DNA of 64,000 bases from Tepidimonas taiwanensis (GTDB taxonomy: Bacteria; Pseudomonadota; Gammaproteobacteria; Burkholderiales; Burkholderiaceae_C), in the NCBI RefSeq assembly GCF_020162115.1, contig NZ_CP083911.1, forward strand, positions 372,001 to 436,000, in the 5' to 3' direction. Within the stretch, counting starts at the first letter, position 1; every line of letters starts with the position of its first letter. Of the stretch, positions 16,502 to 24,899 are shown one piece after another. A program made the translations under genes and the position numbers. The notes under the pieces are model-generated. The model was not told the DNA's origin and searched no databases. It saw only the letters and a list, made by a program, of their open reading frames with translations.

Positions 16502-16540
16502 TTTCAAGACCGGTGCAATCGACCACTCTGCCACGCTTCC
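16502..16540 (-). pseudogene. tRNA-Ser(UGA) 5-prime fragment: acceptor, D arm and anticodon stem-loop start
   Basis: Read on the minus strand, this begins GGAAGCG (acceptor), then TG, the D arm GCAG...CTGC-like region with GTGGTCGATTGC, and ACCGGT CTTGAAA (anticodon stem and loop). It ends at the loop; the next bases GCTGG can weakly pair with the stem but the variable arm, T arm and acceptor are missing. With 9703-9688 and 6691-6659 it forms an 88-nt tRNA. The sequence type is common for the betaproteobacterial tRNA-Ser(UGA). Confidence 0.87.
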
Positions 16541-16551
16541 GTTGCGCGCGC

Positions 16552-16557
16552 ATTGTA
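16552..16557 (-). promoter_or_regulatory. Probable -10 box of the host tRNA-Ser promoter
   Basis: TACAAT on the minus strand, 11 bases before the tRNA 5-prime end, within an otherwise GC-rich stretch. No good -35 is visible. If it is still active, transcription would pass through the broken 5-prime piece into the intact tRNA-Ser at 16383-16294, so the newcomer would inherit the host promoter. Confidence 0.45.
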
Positions 16558-16738
16558 AGCCGGGACACGGGGGTCGCGAGGAGACCGGTTCCCCGGCGGA
16601 TCGGGGCCGGCCACCTGGGGCACGGACGGCGGACGCCGGTCCGGAATGCAGACGGCGATGTCGGGAAAGGCGCTCAGTCGTGAATGCGCTGGTCCGGATC
16701 ATCGGGGGTAACCGATGGCTGTGTCACACTCTGGCCCC

Positions 16739-18907
16739 ATGAACGAGACGGAGGAACGGGTCGCGCAGGCGATGGCCGCGTTCGATGCGGTGATCGACGG
16801 CGGCGCCTTGCGCCCGCGATCGGGCCAGCGCGCGATGGCGCAGCGGGTGGCCGAGACGCTGGCGCCCGTGACCCTGGGCAGACCCGAGGGGGATGCGGCG
16901 GCGATCACGCGGCGCATCGCCGTGATCCAGGCCGGCACGGGCGTGGGCAAGTCGCTGGCGTATCTGGTGCCGGCGATCATGCTCGCCCAGGCGCGGCAGA
17001 CGCGGGTCGTGGTGTCCACCGCGACTGTGGCGCTGCAGGAGCAGCTGGTGCACCAGGACTTGCCCGCGCTGGCGCGGCGGTTGCCGGTGCCGTTTCGCTT
17101 TGCACTGGCCAAGGGGCGCGGCCGGTACGTGTGTCGCCTGAAGCTGGAGCGCTGGCTCACCGACCCGCAGGCCGAGACGGAACCGGTCGAGGAGGACGAC
17201 GATCTGTTCGCCGCCGCCGCGCAGGCGGATCGCTTGGCTTGGCTGCGCGCGCGGGCGGACGATCTCGCGCACGGGCGCTGGGATGGCGACCGCGACAGCC
17301 TGCCCGAGCCGCCGCAGGCCGCGTGGTGGGGGGCGATCGCGGCCGAGGCATCGTCCTGCACCGCGCGGCACTGCCCGGTGTACGGCGGTTGTGTCTATTT
17401 CGAGCAGCGCAAGGCCCTCGTGGGCGCGCAGGTGATCGTCGTCAACCACGACTTGTTGCTCTCCACGCTCGGATCGCGCCAGTTGCCGGAGCTGGACCAG
17501 TGTCTGTTGGTGCTGGACGAGGCGCACCACCTGCCCGCGATCGCGTTGGAGCAGTTTGCGCGGCGCACGGGGCTGACACGGCTGGCGTGGATCGACCAGC
17601 TCGCCAGCCGCTCGCTCAAGGCCGCGGCCGAGGTCGAAGTGGACGCGGTGGCCGACGTGCCGGGGGCGGCGGCGCGGCTGCGCCACGCGCTGCAGGAGGT
17701 GGGGCGGCTGGTCGTCCAGACATGGGGGGCACAGTTGCGCGAGATGGCTGATGACGCAGAACCGCTGCGGATTCGCCTGTCCGGCGGTGTATTGCCCGAC
17801 GGGTTCGCGGCACCGCTGCAGGCCGCAGTGGACGCGAGCGGGGCGTTTCTGGCGGCGCTGCGCGCGATCGGGGATGCGTTGCGGGCCGCGCTGCGCGAGC
17901 GGCCGGACGAGGCCAAGCGCCTGTCCCAGCTCTACGCGCAGCTGGGCACGCTCGCCCCACGGCTGGAGGCGGCGCACGACACCGCCCGCTGGCTGCTGCA
18001 CACGCCCGCCGATGGGCAGGCGCCGCTGGCCAAGTGGTTCACCCTGTGGGCGGGTACACCGGACAGCACGGTGGACACGGTGCGCGTGCAGGCGCACGCC
18101 AGCCCCATCCAGCCGGGTGGGCTGCTGCGCAGCCAGCTTTGGAGCGGTGTGCGCGGCGCGATCCTGACCTCGGCCACGCTGACCAGCGGTGGGCGGTTCG
18201 ACTTCTTTTTGCGCGAGGTGGGGCTGGCCGACGATGCCGACGTGCAGACATTGGAGGCGGCAAGCCCCTTCGACCACGCGACGCAGGGACGGCTGGTGCT
18301 GGCAGGCGTCGGGGTCGATCCGCGCCACGCGGCGGCGTACCAGCAGGCGGTGCAGGCGGCGCTGCTGCGCGACCTGCCGACGGTGCGGCACGGGGCGCTG
18401 GTGCTGTTCACGTCGCGCGCGCACCTGCAACGGGTGGCCGCGGCACTGCCCGCCGCGTGGCGCGACCGGGTGCTGGTGCAGGGGACGCTGCCGCGGCAGC
18501 GGCTGCTCGCGCGCCACCGCGAGCGTGTGGCGGCGGGGCAGCCGTCGATCCTGTTCGGCTTGCAGTCTTTTGGCGAGGGGTTGGATCTGCCCGGACGGCT
18601 GTGTGAGGACCTGTTCATCACCAAACTGCCGTTTGCACCGCCGGACGATCCCGTGGCCGAGGCGCGCGCGGAGTGGTTGCGCGCGCAGCGGCGCGACCCG
18701 TTCATGGAGCTGGTCGTGCCCGCGGCGGCGATCCGGCTGGCACAGTGGATCGGCCGCGCGATCCGCACCGAGGACGACCGCGCGCGCATCGTATGCTACG
18801 ACCCGCGCCTGACCACGACCCCTTACGGGCGCTGGATGTTGCAGGGGTTGCCACCGTATACGCGCGAGGTGCTGGCGTCATGCCCGCTGGATACGATGAC
18901 TGCCTGA
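16739..18907 (+). CDS. dinG: DinG-type ATP-dependent DNA helicase
   Basis: Superfamily 2, XPD-like 5-to-3 helicase of 722 residues used in DNA repair and R-loop removal. Walker A is AGTGVGKSLAYL, Walker B is the DEAH box LVLDEAHHLP, motif III-like LTSATL, motif V-like LQSFGEGLDLPG and motif VI QWIGRAIRT. Cysteines of the FeS-cluster domain lie between Walker A and DEAH: one in RYVCRLKLERW and three in CTARHCPVYGGC. Start 16739 gives MNETEERVAQAM; ATG 16715 is in frame but less like the family. The stop lies inside the next gene (28-bp overlap). Confidence 0.92.
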   Translation: MNETEERVAQAMAAFDAVIDGGALRPRSGQRAMAQRVAETLAPVTLGRPEGDAAAITRRIAVIQAGTGVGKSLAYLVPAIMLAQARQTRVVVSTATVALQEQLVHQDLPALARRLPVPFRFALAKGRGRYVCRLKLERWLTDPQAETEPVEEDDDLFAAAAQADRLAWLRARADDLAHGRWDGDRDSLPEPPQAAWWGAIAAEASSCTARHCPVYGGCVYFEQRKALVGAQVIVVNHDLLLSTLGSRQLPELDQCLLVLDEAHHLPAIALEQFARRTGLTRLAWIDQLASRSLKAAAEVEVDAVADVPGAAARLRHALQEVGRLVVQTWGAQLREMADDAEPLRIRLSGGVLPDGFAAPLQAAVDASGAFLAALRAIGDALRAALRERPDEAKRLSQLYAQLGTLAPRLEAAHDTARWLLHTPADGQAPLAKWFTLWAGTPDSTVDTVRVQAHASPIQPGGLLRSQLWSGVRGAILTSATLTSGGRFDFFLREVGLADDADVQTLEAASPFDHATQGRLVLAGVGVDPRHAAAYQQAVQAALLRDLPTVRHGALVLFTSRAHLQRVAAALPAAWRDRVLVQGTLPRQRLLARHRERVAAGQPSILFGLQSFGEGLDLPGRLCEDLFITKLPFAPPDDPVAEARAEWLRAQRRDPFMELVVPAAAIRLAQWIGRAIRTEDDRARIVCYDPRLTTTPYGRWMLQGLPPYTREVLASCPLDTMTA

Positions 18908-19761
18908 CGGCGCGGGCTGCGTTGCGGCTCGCCGCCAACGTGAGCCTGTTGTTTGCCGATCGGCCGCTGCTGCAGCGCGTCGCGGCGGCGGCGGCCGCCG
19001 GCTTTACGGCGGTGGAATGTCAGTTCCCCTATGAGGCGCCGGCCGCGGCGTGGGCGGCCGAGCTGCGCCGGCACGGCGTGCGGCTGGTGCTGCACAACCT
19101 GCCAGCCGGCGACTGGGCCGCGGGGGAGCGGGGCATCGCCTGCCATCCGGACCGGGTGGCCGAATTCCGCGCGGGCATCGCGCGCGCGCTGGACTACGCG
19201 ACGACGCTGGCCGTGCCGCAGCTGAATGTGATTGCGGGCGTGGTGCCGCCGGGCGTGGCGCGCGGCGTGGCGCTGGCGACGCTCGTGGACAACCTCCGGG
19301 TCGCGGCCGAGGCGTGCGCGGCCGCGGGTATCGGGCTGCGGCTGGAGCCGATCAACTCGCTCGACATCCCGGGGTTTTTGGTCGATACGGTGGATGTGGC
19401 GCTCGAAGTGCTGCGCCGGGTCGATCACCCCGCGCTGCAGCTGCAGTTCGACGTCTACCACGTGGCGCGCATGGGCGGCGACCCGGTGGCGCTGTGGCGG
19501 CGGCATCACGCCGTGGTGGGGCACGTGCAGTGGGCCGATGCGCCGGGGCGGCACGAGCCGCTCACCGGGGCCATCGACTTTGCCGCGCTTGCCGACGCGA
19601 TGTGCGAAACCGGCTGGACGGGTTGGATCGGCGCGGAATATCTTCCGGCGGATGCGGCCTCCGGTGGCACGGAGCGTGGATTGGGCTGGATCGAGCGCCT
19701 GGGGCTACACCGTGCGGCCGACCCCGGGCGTGCTGGTGCTGGGGAGGGTTGCAAGCGATGA
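18880..19761 (+). CDS. hyi: Hydroxypyruvate isomerase (TIM-barrel)
   Basis: Predicted cytosolic isomerase of 293 residues that interconverts hydroxypyruvate and tartronate semialdehyde. The frame reads as an AP-endonuclease-2/xylose-isomerase-like TIM barrel: AANVSLLFADRPLLQR at the start, QLNVIAGVVP, LRLEPINSLDIPGFL with the metal-binding Glu, and LQLQFDVYHVARMGGD. The ATG at 18880 is inside the dinG end, a 28-bp overlap. The next gene encodes a glycerate kinase that would use the product branch (glycerate), so the pair suggests glyoxylate/hydroxypyruvate metabolism. The last 20 residues are arginine/glycine-rich and poorly conserved. Confidence 0.85.
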   Translation: MPAGYDDCLTARAALRLAANVSLLFADRPLLQRVAAAAAAGFTAVECQFPYEAPAAAWAAELRRHGVRLVLHNLPAGDWAAGERGIACHPDRVAEFRAGIARALDYATTLAVPQLNVIAGVVPPGVARGVALATLVDNLRVAAEACAAAGIGLRLEPINSLDIPGFLVDTVDVALEVLRRVDHPALQLQFDVYHVARMGGDPVALWRRHHAVVGHVQWADAPGRHEPLTGAIDFAALADAMCETGWTGWIGAEYLPADAASGGTERGLGWIERLGLHRAADPGRAGAGEGCKR

Positions 19762-21083
19762 TGGTTTCCGACCGCGACGACCCCCGCGCCGTGCTGGCGC
19801 ACCTCTATCACACCGCGGTGGCGCGCGCGCAGCCCGCGCAGCAGCTCGCGGCGCACCTGCCGCCCCCGCCGCGCGGGCGCACCATTGTGGTGGGCGCTGG
19901 CAAGGCCGCGGGGGCGATGGCACACGCGCTGGAAGCCGCTTGGCCCGCGGACGCGCCCCTGGCCGGCTGCGTCGTCACGCGCTACGGTCACACGCCACCG
20001 CGCCCGCCGGGCGTGCCAGCGCGCCTGGACATCCTGGAGGCCGCGCACCCGGTGCCGGACGCCGCGGGCGAGGCGGCGGCGGCGCGGTTGCTCGCGTCGG
20101 TGCAGGGGTTGACGAAAGACGATCTTGTCGTTGCGCTCATCTCCGGCGGCGGTTCGGCGCTGCTGGCGCTGCCCGTGCCGGGGCTGACGCTGGCGGACCT
20201 GCAGGCGGTCACGCGGGCGCTGCTGGCCAGCGGCGCGTCGATCGGCGAGATGAACGTGGTGCGCAAGCACCTCTCGCGCATCCAGGGCGGGCGGCTGGCG
20301 CTGGCGGCTGCGCCAGCGCCGGTGTGGACACTGGCGATCAGCGACGTGCCCGGCGACGACCCGGCCGTGATCGCCAGCGGCCCGACGGTGGCCGACGCCA
20401 GCACCGACGCCGACGCGCTCGCGGTGTTGGACCGCTACGGCATCGCGCTGCCCCCCGCGGTGCGCGCGGACCTCGCGGCCGGGCGGCACGAGACGCCCAA
20501 GCCCGACCACCCGCGCTGGGCGGCGTGTACGGTGCGGCTGATCGCCGCCCCGCACGACGCGCTGCAGGCCGCCGCGGCCGAGGCCGAGCGGCTGGGCTGG
20601 CGCGCGTACGTGCTGGGCGACGCGATCGAGGGCGAGTCGCGCGAGGTCGCCAAGGTGCACGCGGCGCTGGCCCGCTATGCGCGGCAGGGGCGGGGACCGT
20701 TTCGGCCGCCGTGCGTGATCCTCTCCGGCGGGGAGACGACGGTGACCGTGCGGTCCGATCCGCACGCCCCGAGCGGCCAGCGGCCGCGCGGCGGGCGGGC
20801 GGCGGAGTTTGCGCTGGCCCTGGCGCAAGCGCTGGAGGGTGATGGCGGCGTGTGGGCGCTGGCGGCGGACACCGACGGCATCGACGGCACCGAGGACAAT
20901 GCCGGCGCCTTCGTGGCCCCGGATACGCTGGCGCGCGCCGCACGCCTCGGGCTGTCGGCGCGGGCATATTTGGACCGGCACGACAGCTACGGCTTCTTTG
21001 CGGCGCTGGGGGAGCTGTTCGTGACCGGGCCGACGCACACCAACGTCAACGATTTCCGCGCGCTGCTGCTGCGCGGCGACTGA
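19758..21083 (+). CDS. Glycerate kinase / hydroxypyruvate reductase-like protein (MOFRL family)
   Basis: A 441-residue protein of the TtuD/GckA type, which phosphorylates D-glycerate to 2-phosphoglycerate. Family features are RTIVVGAGKAAGAMA near residue 40, ALISGGGSALLALP, GEMNVVRKHLSRIQGGRLA, the motif SDVPGDDPAVIASGPTV, and the C-terminal MOFRL part with LSGGETTVTV, AADTDGIDGTEDNAGAF and a final THTNVNDFRALL. The start overlaps the hyi stop (ATGA). The old name hydroxypyruvate reductase is often carried over, but the kinase activity is the better supported one for this family. Confidence 0.88.
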   Translation: MMVSDRDDPRAVLAHLYHTAVARAQPAQQLAAHLPPPPRGRTIVVGAGKAAGAMAHALEAAWPADAPLAGCVVTRYGHTPPRPPGVPARLDILEAAHPVPDAAGEAAAARLLASVQGLTKDDLVVALISGGGSALLALPVPGLTLADLQAVTRALLASGASIGEMNVVRKHLSRIQGGRLALAAAPAPVWTLAISDVPGDDPAVIASGPTVADASTDADALAVLDRYGIALPPAVRADLAAGRHETPKPDHPRWAACTVRLIAAPHDALQAAAAEAERLGWRAYVLGDAIEGESREVAKVHAALARYARQGRGPFRPPCVILSGGETTVTVRSDPHAPSGQRPRGGRAAEFALALAQALEGDGGVWALAADTDGIDGTEDNAGAFVAPDTLARAARLGLSARAYLDRHDSYGFFAALGELFVTGPTHTNVNDFRALLLRGD

Positions 21084-21095
21084 CGCGGGCACCGG

Positions 21096-22238
21096 ATGCG
21101 CGACGCCCAGGGGGCCACGATGACGCCACCACCCGCCAGCACCCCCGGTCCGCTGCGCGGGCGTGGCAGTGCCGAGCGGCTGGCGCACCGCTTTCAGCAC
21201 GAGGTGCGCCAGCCGTTCGACGACGGCTGGCCCATTGAGTCCGACGCACCGCTGCCCCCGCGCACCCAGGTGCGCTGGGAGGAGGCGCGCAGCGCGCTGT
21301 CGTGGAACGATTCGCCCGACATCGGCTTCGACCGTTCACTCAACCCGTACCGCGGCTGCGAGCACGGCTGCGCGTACTGCTACGCGCGGCCCACGCACGC
21401 CTACCTAGACCTCTCTCCCGGACTGGATTTCGAGACCGTCATCATCGCCCGGCGCGGACTGGATGCGCGTCTGCGCGAGGAGCTGGCCAAGCCCGGCTAC
21501 TTGCCGGCGCCGGTCGCGATTGGCAGCGTGACGGACGCGTACCAGCCGGTGGAGCGGGAGCTGCGCCTGACGCGCGCGGTGCTCACGGTGCTGCACGAGA
21601 CCGCGCATCCGTGGGTGCTGGTGACCAAGGGGTCGGGCGTGGAGCGCGACCTGGACCTGATCGCCCCGATGGCGCGCGACGGGCTGTGCGCGGTGTACGT
21701 GACGATCACGACGCTGGACGCCGATCTGGCACGGCGGCTGGAGCCGCGCGCGGCCGCCCCGTGGCGGCGGCTGCGCACGATCCGCACCCTGGCCGACGCG
21801 GGGGTGCCGGTGGGCGTGAGCGTCGCGCCGCAGATTCCCTTTTTGAACGACGACCTGGAGCAGGTGCTGGCGGCCGCGGCCGAGGCCGGCGCGACGCGGG
21901 CGTTCTACACCGTGCTGCGCCTGCCGTGGGAGGTGCGCACGCTGTTTGCACAGTGGCTGCGCGCGCACTACCCCGAGCGCGCACAGCGCGTGCTGGCGCG
22001 TGTGCGCGACCTGCACGGCGGGCGCGAGTACGACGCCGCGTTCGGCGAGCGCATGACGGGGCGCGGCGTGTGGGCCGACCTGTGGCGGCAGCGCTTTGCG
22101 CAGGCGTGCCGCCGCCACGGCCTCCATCGGGAGTCCGTGCCGCTGGCGACGGGTCGCTTTCGCCCGCCGGCGCAGGCCAGCGGCCGCGGGCGCGGTGCGG
22201 CCCCACCCAATGCGGCGCAGCTCACGCTGTTCGACTGA
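21096..22238 (+). CDS. Radical SAM protein, PA0069 / Rv2578c family
   Basis: A 380-residue radical SAM protein. The cluster motif is CEHGCAYCYAR with Cys88, Cys92 and Cys95 of this frame, preceded by GFDRSLNPYRG, a hallmark of this uncharacterised group related to spore photoproduct lyase. The C-terminus ends in a charged tail with TLFD. ATG 21120 is an alternative start. It stands 12 bp after the glycerate kinase gene but has no known link to it. The reaction is unknown; DNA repair has been suggested from its distant SplB likeness only. Confidence 0.85.
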   Translation: MRDAQGATMTPPPASTPGPLRGRGSAERLAHRFQHEVRQPFDDGWPIESDAPLPPRTQVRWEEARSALSWNDSPDIGFDRSLNPYRGCEHGCAYCYARPTHAYLDLSPGLDFETVIIARRGLDARLREELAKPGYLPAPVAIGSVTDAYQPVERELRLTRAVLTVLHETAHPWVLVTKGSGVERDLDLIAPMARDGLCAVYVTITTLDADLARRLEPRAAAPWRRLRTIRTLADAGVPVGVSVAPQIPFLNDDLEQVLAAAAEAGATRAFYTVLRLPWEVRTLFAQWLRAHYPERAQRVLARVRDLHGGREYDAAFGERMTGRGVWADLWRQRFAQACRRHGLHRESVPLATGRFRPPAQASGRGRGAAPPNAAQLTLFD

Positions 22239-22327
22239 ATCCGCCGCGACCCGTTAACATCCGCTCCTTTGCCGACGCCCACACCCCGCCGTTCACGTGC
22301 CGTCCCCGAGGTCCGTATCCTGTCGCC

Positions 22328-23857
22328 ATGAGCCCACCGCATCGCTTGCAGTTGCATCAGATCACGAAACGCTACCCCGGCGTCGTGGCCAACGACGCGG
22401 TGTCGCTCGCGGTCCAGCCGGGCAGCATCCACGCCGTGCTCGGCGAAAACGGCGCGGGCAAATCCACGCTGATGAAGATCATCTACGGCGCGGTGCAGCC
22501 CGACGACGGCGTGATCCTGTTCAACGAGCGCCCCGTGCACGTGCGCAGCCCCCGCGAGGCGCGCGCGCTGGGTATCAGCATGGTGTTTCAGCACTTCAGC
22601 CTGTTCGAGACGCTGACCGTCGCGGAAAACGTCTGGCTCGGGCTCGACGCGACGCTGTCGCTGCGGGAGGTGTCCGAGTCGATCGAGTGCAAGGCGCAGG
22701 AATACGGCCTGGCGGTCGATCCGCGCCGGCCCGTGCACACGCTGTCGGTGGGCGAGCGCCAGCGGGTCGAGATCGTGCGCGCGCTGCTGACCCACCCGCA
22801 GCTGCTGATCCTGGACGAACCGACGTCGGTGCTGACACCGCAGGCGGTGGAGCGCCTCTTTGGCGTTCTGCGGCAACTTGCCGACGAGGGCTGCAGCATC
22901 CTCTACATCAGCCACAAGCTGCACGAGATCCGCGCACTGTGCGACGCCTGTACCGTGATGCGCGGCGGGCGCGTGACCGGCGTGTGCGATCCGCGGCAGA
23001 CGAGCAACGCGGAGCTGTCGCGCCTGATGATCGGCAGCGAGCCGCCAGCGCTGCCGCCGCACCGCGCGGCCAGCGGCGACGTGGTGCTGGACGTGCGGGG
23101 GCTGACGCTCGGCAGTGACGAGCCGTTCGGTACCGATTTGCACGACATCACGCTGCAGGTGCGCGCGGGCGAGATCGTCGGCATCGCGGGTGTCTCCGGC
23201 AACGGCCAGCGCGAGCTGCTCGGCGCCCTGTCCGGCGAGACGCTGGGCGCCGCGCCGGACAGCATCCGGCTGGATGGCCGCGACATCACGCGCGAGGGGC
23301 CGCGCCAGCGGCGCGCGCAGGGGGTGCACTTCGTGCCGGAAGAGCGGCTCGGCCGTGGGGCGGTGCCGTCGCTGGGGCTGGCGCACAACCTGCTGCTGAC
23401 GCGCGACGACGCCGTCGGCCCCGGCGGCTGGTTGCGCCTGGGGGCATTGCGGGCGCAGGCGCGCGCGATCATCGAACGCTTCGGCGTCAAGGCGGCCGGG
23501 CCGGACGCCCCGGCGCAGTCGCTCTCTGGCGGCAACCTGCAGAAATTTATCGTCGGGCGCGAGATCGATGCGCAGCCGCGGCTGTTCATCGTTGCCCAGC
23601 CAACCTGGGGCGTGGACGTGGGCGCGGCGGCGCAGATCCGCACCGAGATCGTCGCGCTGCGCGAGGCGGGCTGCGCGGTGCTCGTCGTCAGCGAGGAGCT
23701 CGACGAGCTGTTCGAGCTGTGCGACCGGCTGCACGTGATCGCCAAGGGTCGCCTGTCGCCGCCGGTGCCGGTGGCCGAGGCGGACGTCGAGCGCATCGGC
23801 GAATGGATGTCGGGGCTGTGGCCGCGGGCGCAGGAGGCACACCATGTGGCGGCTTGA
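22328..23857 (+). CDS. BMP-type ABC importer ATP-binding protein
   Basis: An ATPase of 509 residues with two nucleotide-binding domains in one chain, as in sugar- and nucleoside-type importers. The first domain has Walker A GENGAGKST, signature LSVGERQRVEIVRALL and Walker B LLILDEPTSVLTP; the second has GVSGNGQRELL in place of Walker A, signature LSGGNLQKFIVGRE and AQPTWGVDVGA. The two permeases and BMP protein follow directly, so the complex is complete. Substrates of this family are nucleosides or purines; the guanine deaminase at the left of the window would fit, but this is inference. Confidence 0.9.
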   Translation: MSPPHRLQLHQITKRYPGVVANDAVSLAVQPGSIHAVLGENGAGKSTLMKIIYGAVQPDDGVILFNERPVHVRSPREARALGISMVFQHFSLFETLTVAENVWLGLDATLSLREVSESIECKAQEYGLAVDPRRPVHTLSVGERQRVEIVRALLTHPQLLILDEPTSVLTPQAVERLFGVLRQLADEGCSILYISHKLHEIRALCDACTVMRGGRVTGVCDPRQTSNAELSRLMIGSEPPALPPHRAASGDVVLDVRGLTLGSDEPFGTDLHDITLQVRAGEIVGIAGVSGNGQRELLGALSGETLGAAPDSIRLDGRDITREGPRQRRAQGVHFVPEERLGRGAVPSLGLAHNLLLTRDDAVGPGGWLRLGALRAQARAIIERFGVKAAGPDAPAQSLSGGNLQKFIVGREIDAQPRLFIVAQPTWGVDVGAAAQIRTEIVALREAGCAVLVVSEELDELFELCDRLHVIAKGRLSPPVPVAEADVERIGEWMSGLWPRAQEAHHVAA

Positions 23858-24899
23858 GCGACGACCGCAACCGTCGGCGGCGTGGCGCTATGCGTCGCCG
23901 CTGCTGGCGCTGGCGATCACCGTGGCGGTTGGGGCGCTGCTGTTTGCGGCGCTGGACAAGGACCCGGTCGCGGGGCTGCGGGTGTTTTTCTGGGAGCCGA
24001 TCCGCGACGCGCGCGCCTGGAGCGAGCTGATGCTCAAGGTCACGCCGCTGCTGCTGATCGGCCTCGGGTTGGCGATCGGCTTTCGCTCCAACGTGTGGAA
24101 TATCGGCGCGGAGGGGCAGTTCATCCTCGGCGCCGTCTGCGCGAGCGGCACGGCGCTGGCGCTGCAGGGCTCGGGCGTGCCGGTGTGGCCGCTCGTGCTG
24201 CTGGCCGGGGCCGTCGGTGGCTTCGGCTGGGCCGCCATCACCGCGCTGCTGCGCGATCGCTTCAACGCCAACGAGATTCTGGTGAGCCTGATGCTCGTGT
24301 ACGTGGCGGTGCAGGTGCTCAACTACCTCGTCTACGGCCCGTGGAAGGATCCGATGGGGTTCAACTTCCCGCAGACGCAGCGCTTCGACGCAGCGGCGCT
24401 CGTGCCGCGGCTGTTCGACGGCCTGCGGGTGCACATCGGCCTCGTCCTCGCGCTCGTCGCGGCGGCGCTGGTGTGGGCGTTCCTGTTTCGCACGCGCGCG
24501 GGCTTCGCGCAGCAGGTCGGTGGGCTGGCGCCGGCGGCGGCGCGTTATGCCGGTTTTTCGTCACGCGCGGCGCTGTGGACGGCGATCGGCGTGACGGGGG
24601 CGCTGGCCGGCCTGGCCGGTGCGCTGGAGGTGGCGGGGCCCGTGGGGCAGCTGACACCGCACGTGCCGGTGGGCTACGGATTCGCCGCGATCATCGTGGC
24701 CTTCGTCGGCCGGCTGCACCCGGTGGGCATCATCGGCTCGGCCATCCTGATGAGCATGTTCTACATCGGCGGTGAGCTGGCGCAGTCGCGCCTGGGCCTG
24801 CCCAAGTCCATCACCGGGGTATTTCAGGGCTTGCTGCTGTTTGCGCTGCTGGCGTGCGACACGCTGATCCAGTACCGCGTGCGGCGGGGGAGGGGCTGA
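23844..24899 (+). CDS. BMP-type ABC importer permease 1
   Basis: An integral inner-membrane protein of 351 residues of the BPD_transp_2 type, with about eight to ten hydrophobic segments. Family marks are GLGLAIGFRSNVWNIGAEGQ, FNANEILVSLMLVYVAVQ and HPVGIIGSAILMSMFYIGGE. The start overlaps the ATPase gene by 14 bp, and the stop TGA overlaps the ATG of permease 2 by one base. Confidence 0.9.
   Translation: MWRLERRPQPSAAWRYASPLLALAITVAVGALLFAALDKDPVAGLRVFFWEPIRDARAWSELMLKVTPLLLIGLGLAIGFRSNVWNIGAEGQFILGAVCASGTALALQGSGVPVWPLVLLAGAVGGFGWAAITALLRDRFNANEILVSLMLVYVAVQVLNYLVYGPWKDPMGFNFPQTQRFDAAALVPRLFDGLRVHIGLVLALVAAALVWAFLFRTRAGFAQQVGGLAPAAARYAGFSSRAALWTAIGVTGALAGLAGALEVAGPVGQLTPHVPVGYGFAAIIVAFVGRLHPVGIIGSAILMSMFYIGGELAQSRLGLPKSITGVFQGLLLFALLACDTLIQYRVRRGRG

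Larger units (their letters stand above)
9704..16508 (-). mobile_element. Putative small integrative element in the tRNA-Ser(UGA) anticodon loop
   Basis: The segment is bounded by a direct repeat of TTTCAAG (9704-9710 and 16502-16508; CTTGAAA on the coding strand), which is exactly the anticodon loop. It separates the 5-prime and 3-prime anticodon stem strands of the host tRNA. The distance core to core is 6798 bp; subtracting two IS5-like and two IS481 copies with their 6-bp duplications leaves 1354 bp. The payload is an intact tRNA-Ser(UGA) and a trypsin-like protease gene, both on the minus strand. No integrase is present. Next to the right core is the inverted repeat GGTCGAGAGACC (16483-16494), possibly a recombinase site. 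The structure is seen directly; the mechanism is inference. Confidence 0.65.

Noticed and set aside
16460..16702. A possible 80-residue protein with text GSVAEWSIAPVLK
   Set aside because: This text is the well-known false translation of a tRNA-Ser 5-prime half, here the broken fragment at 16502-16540.
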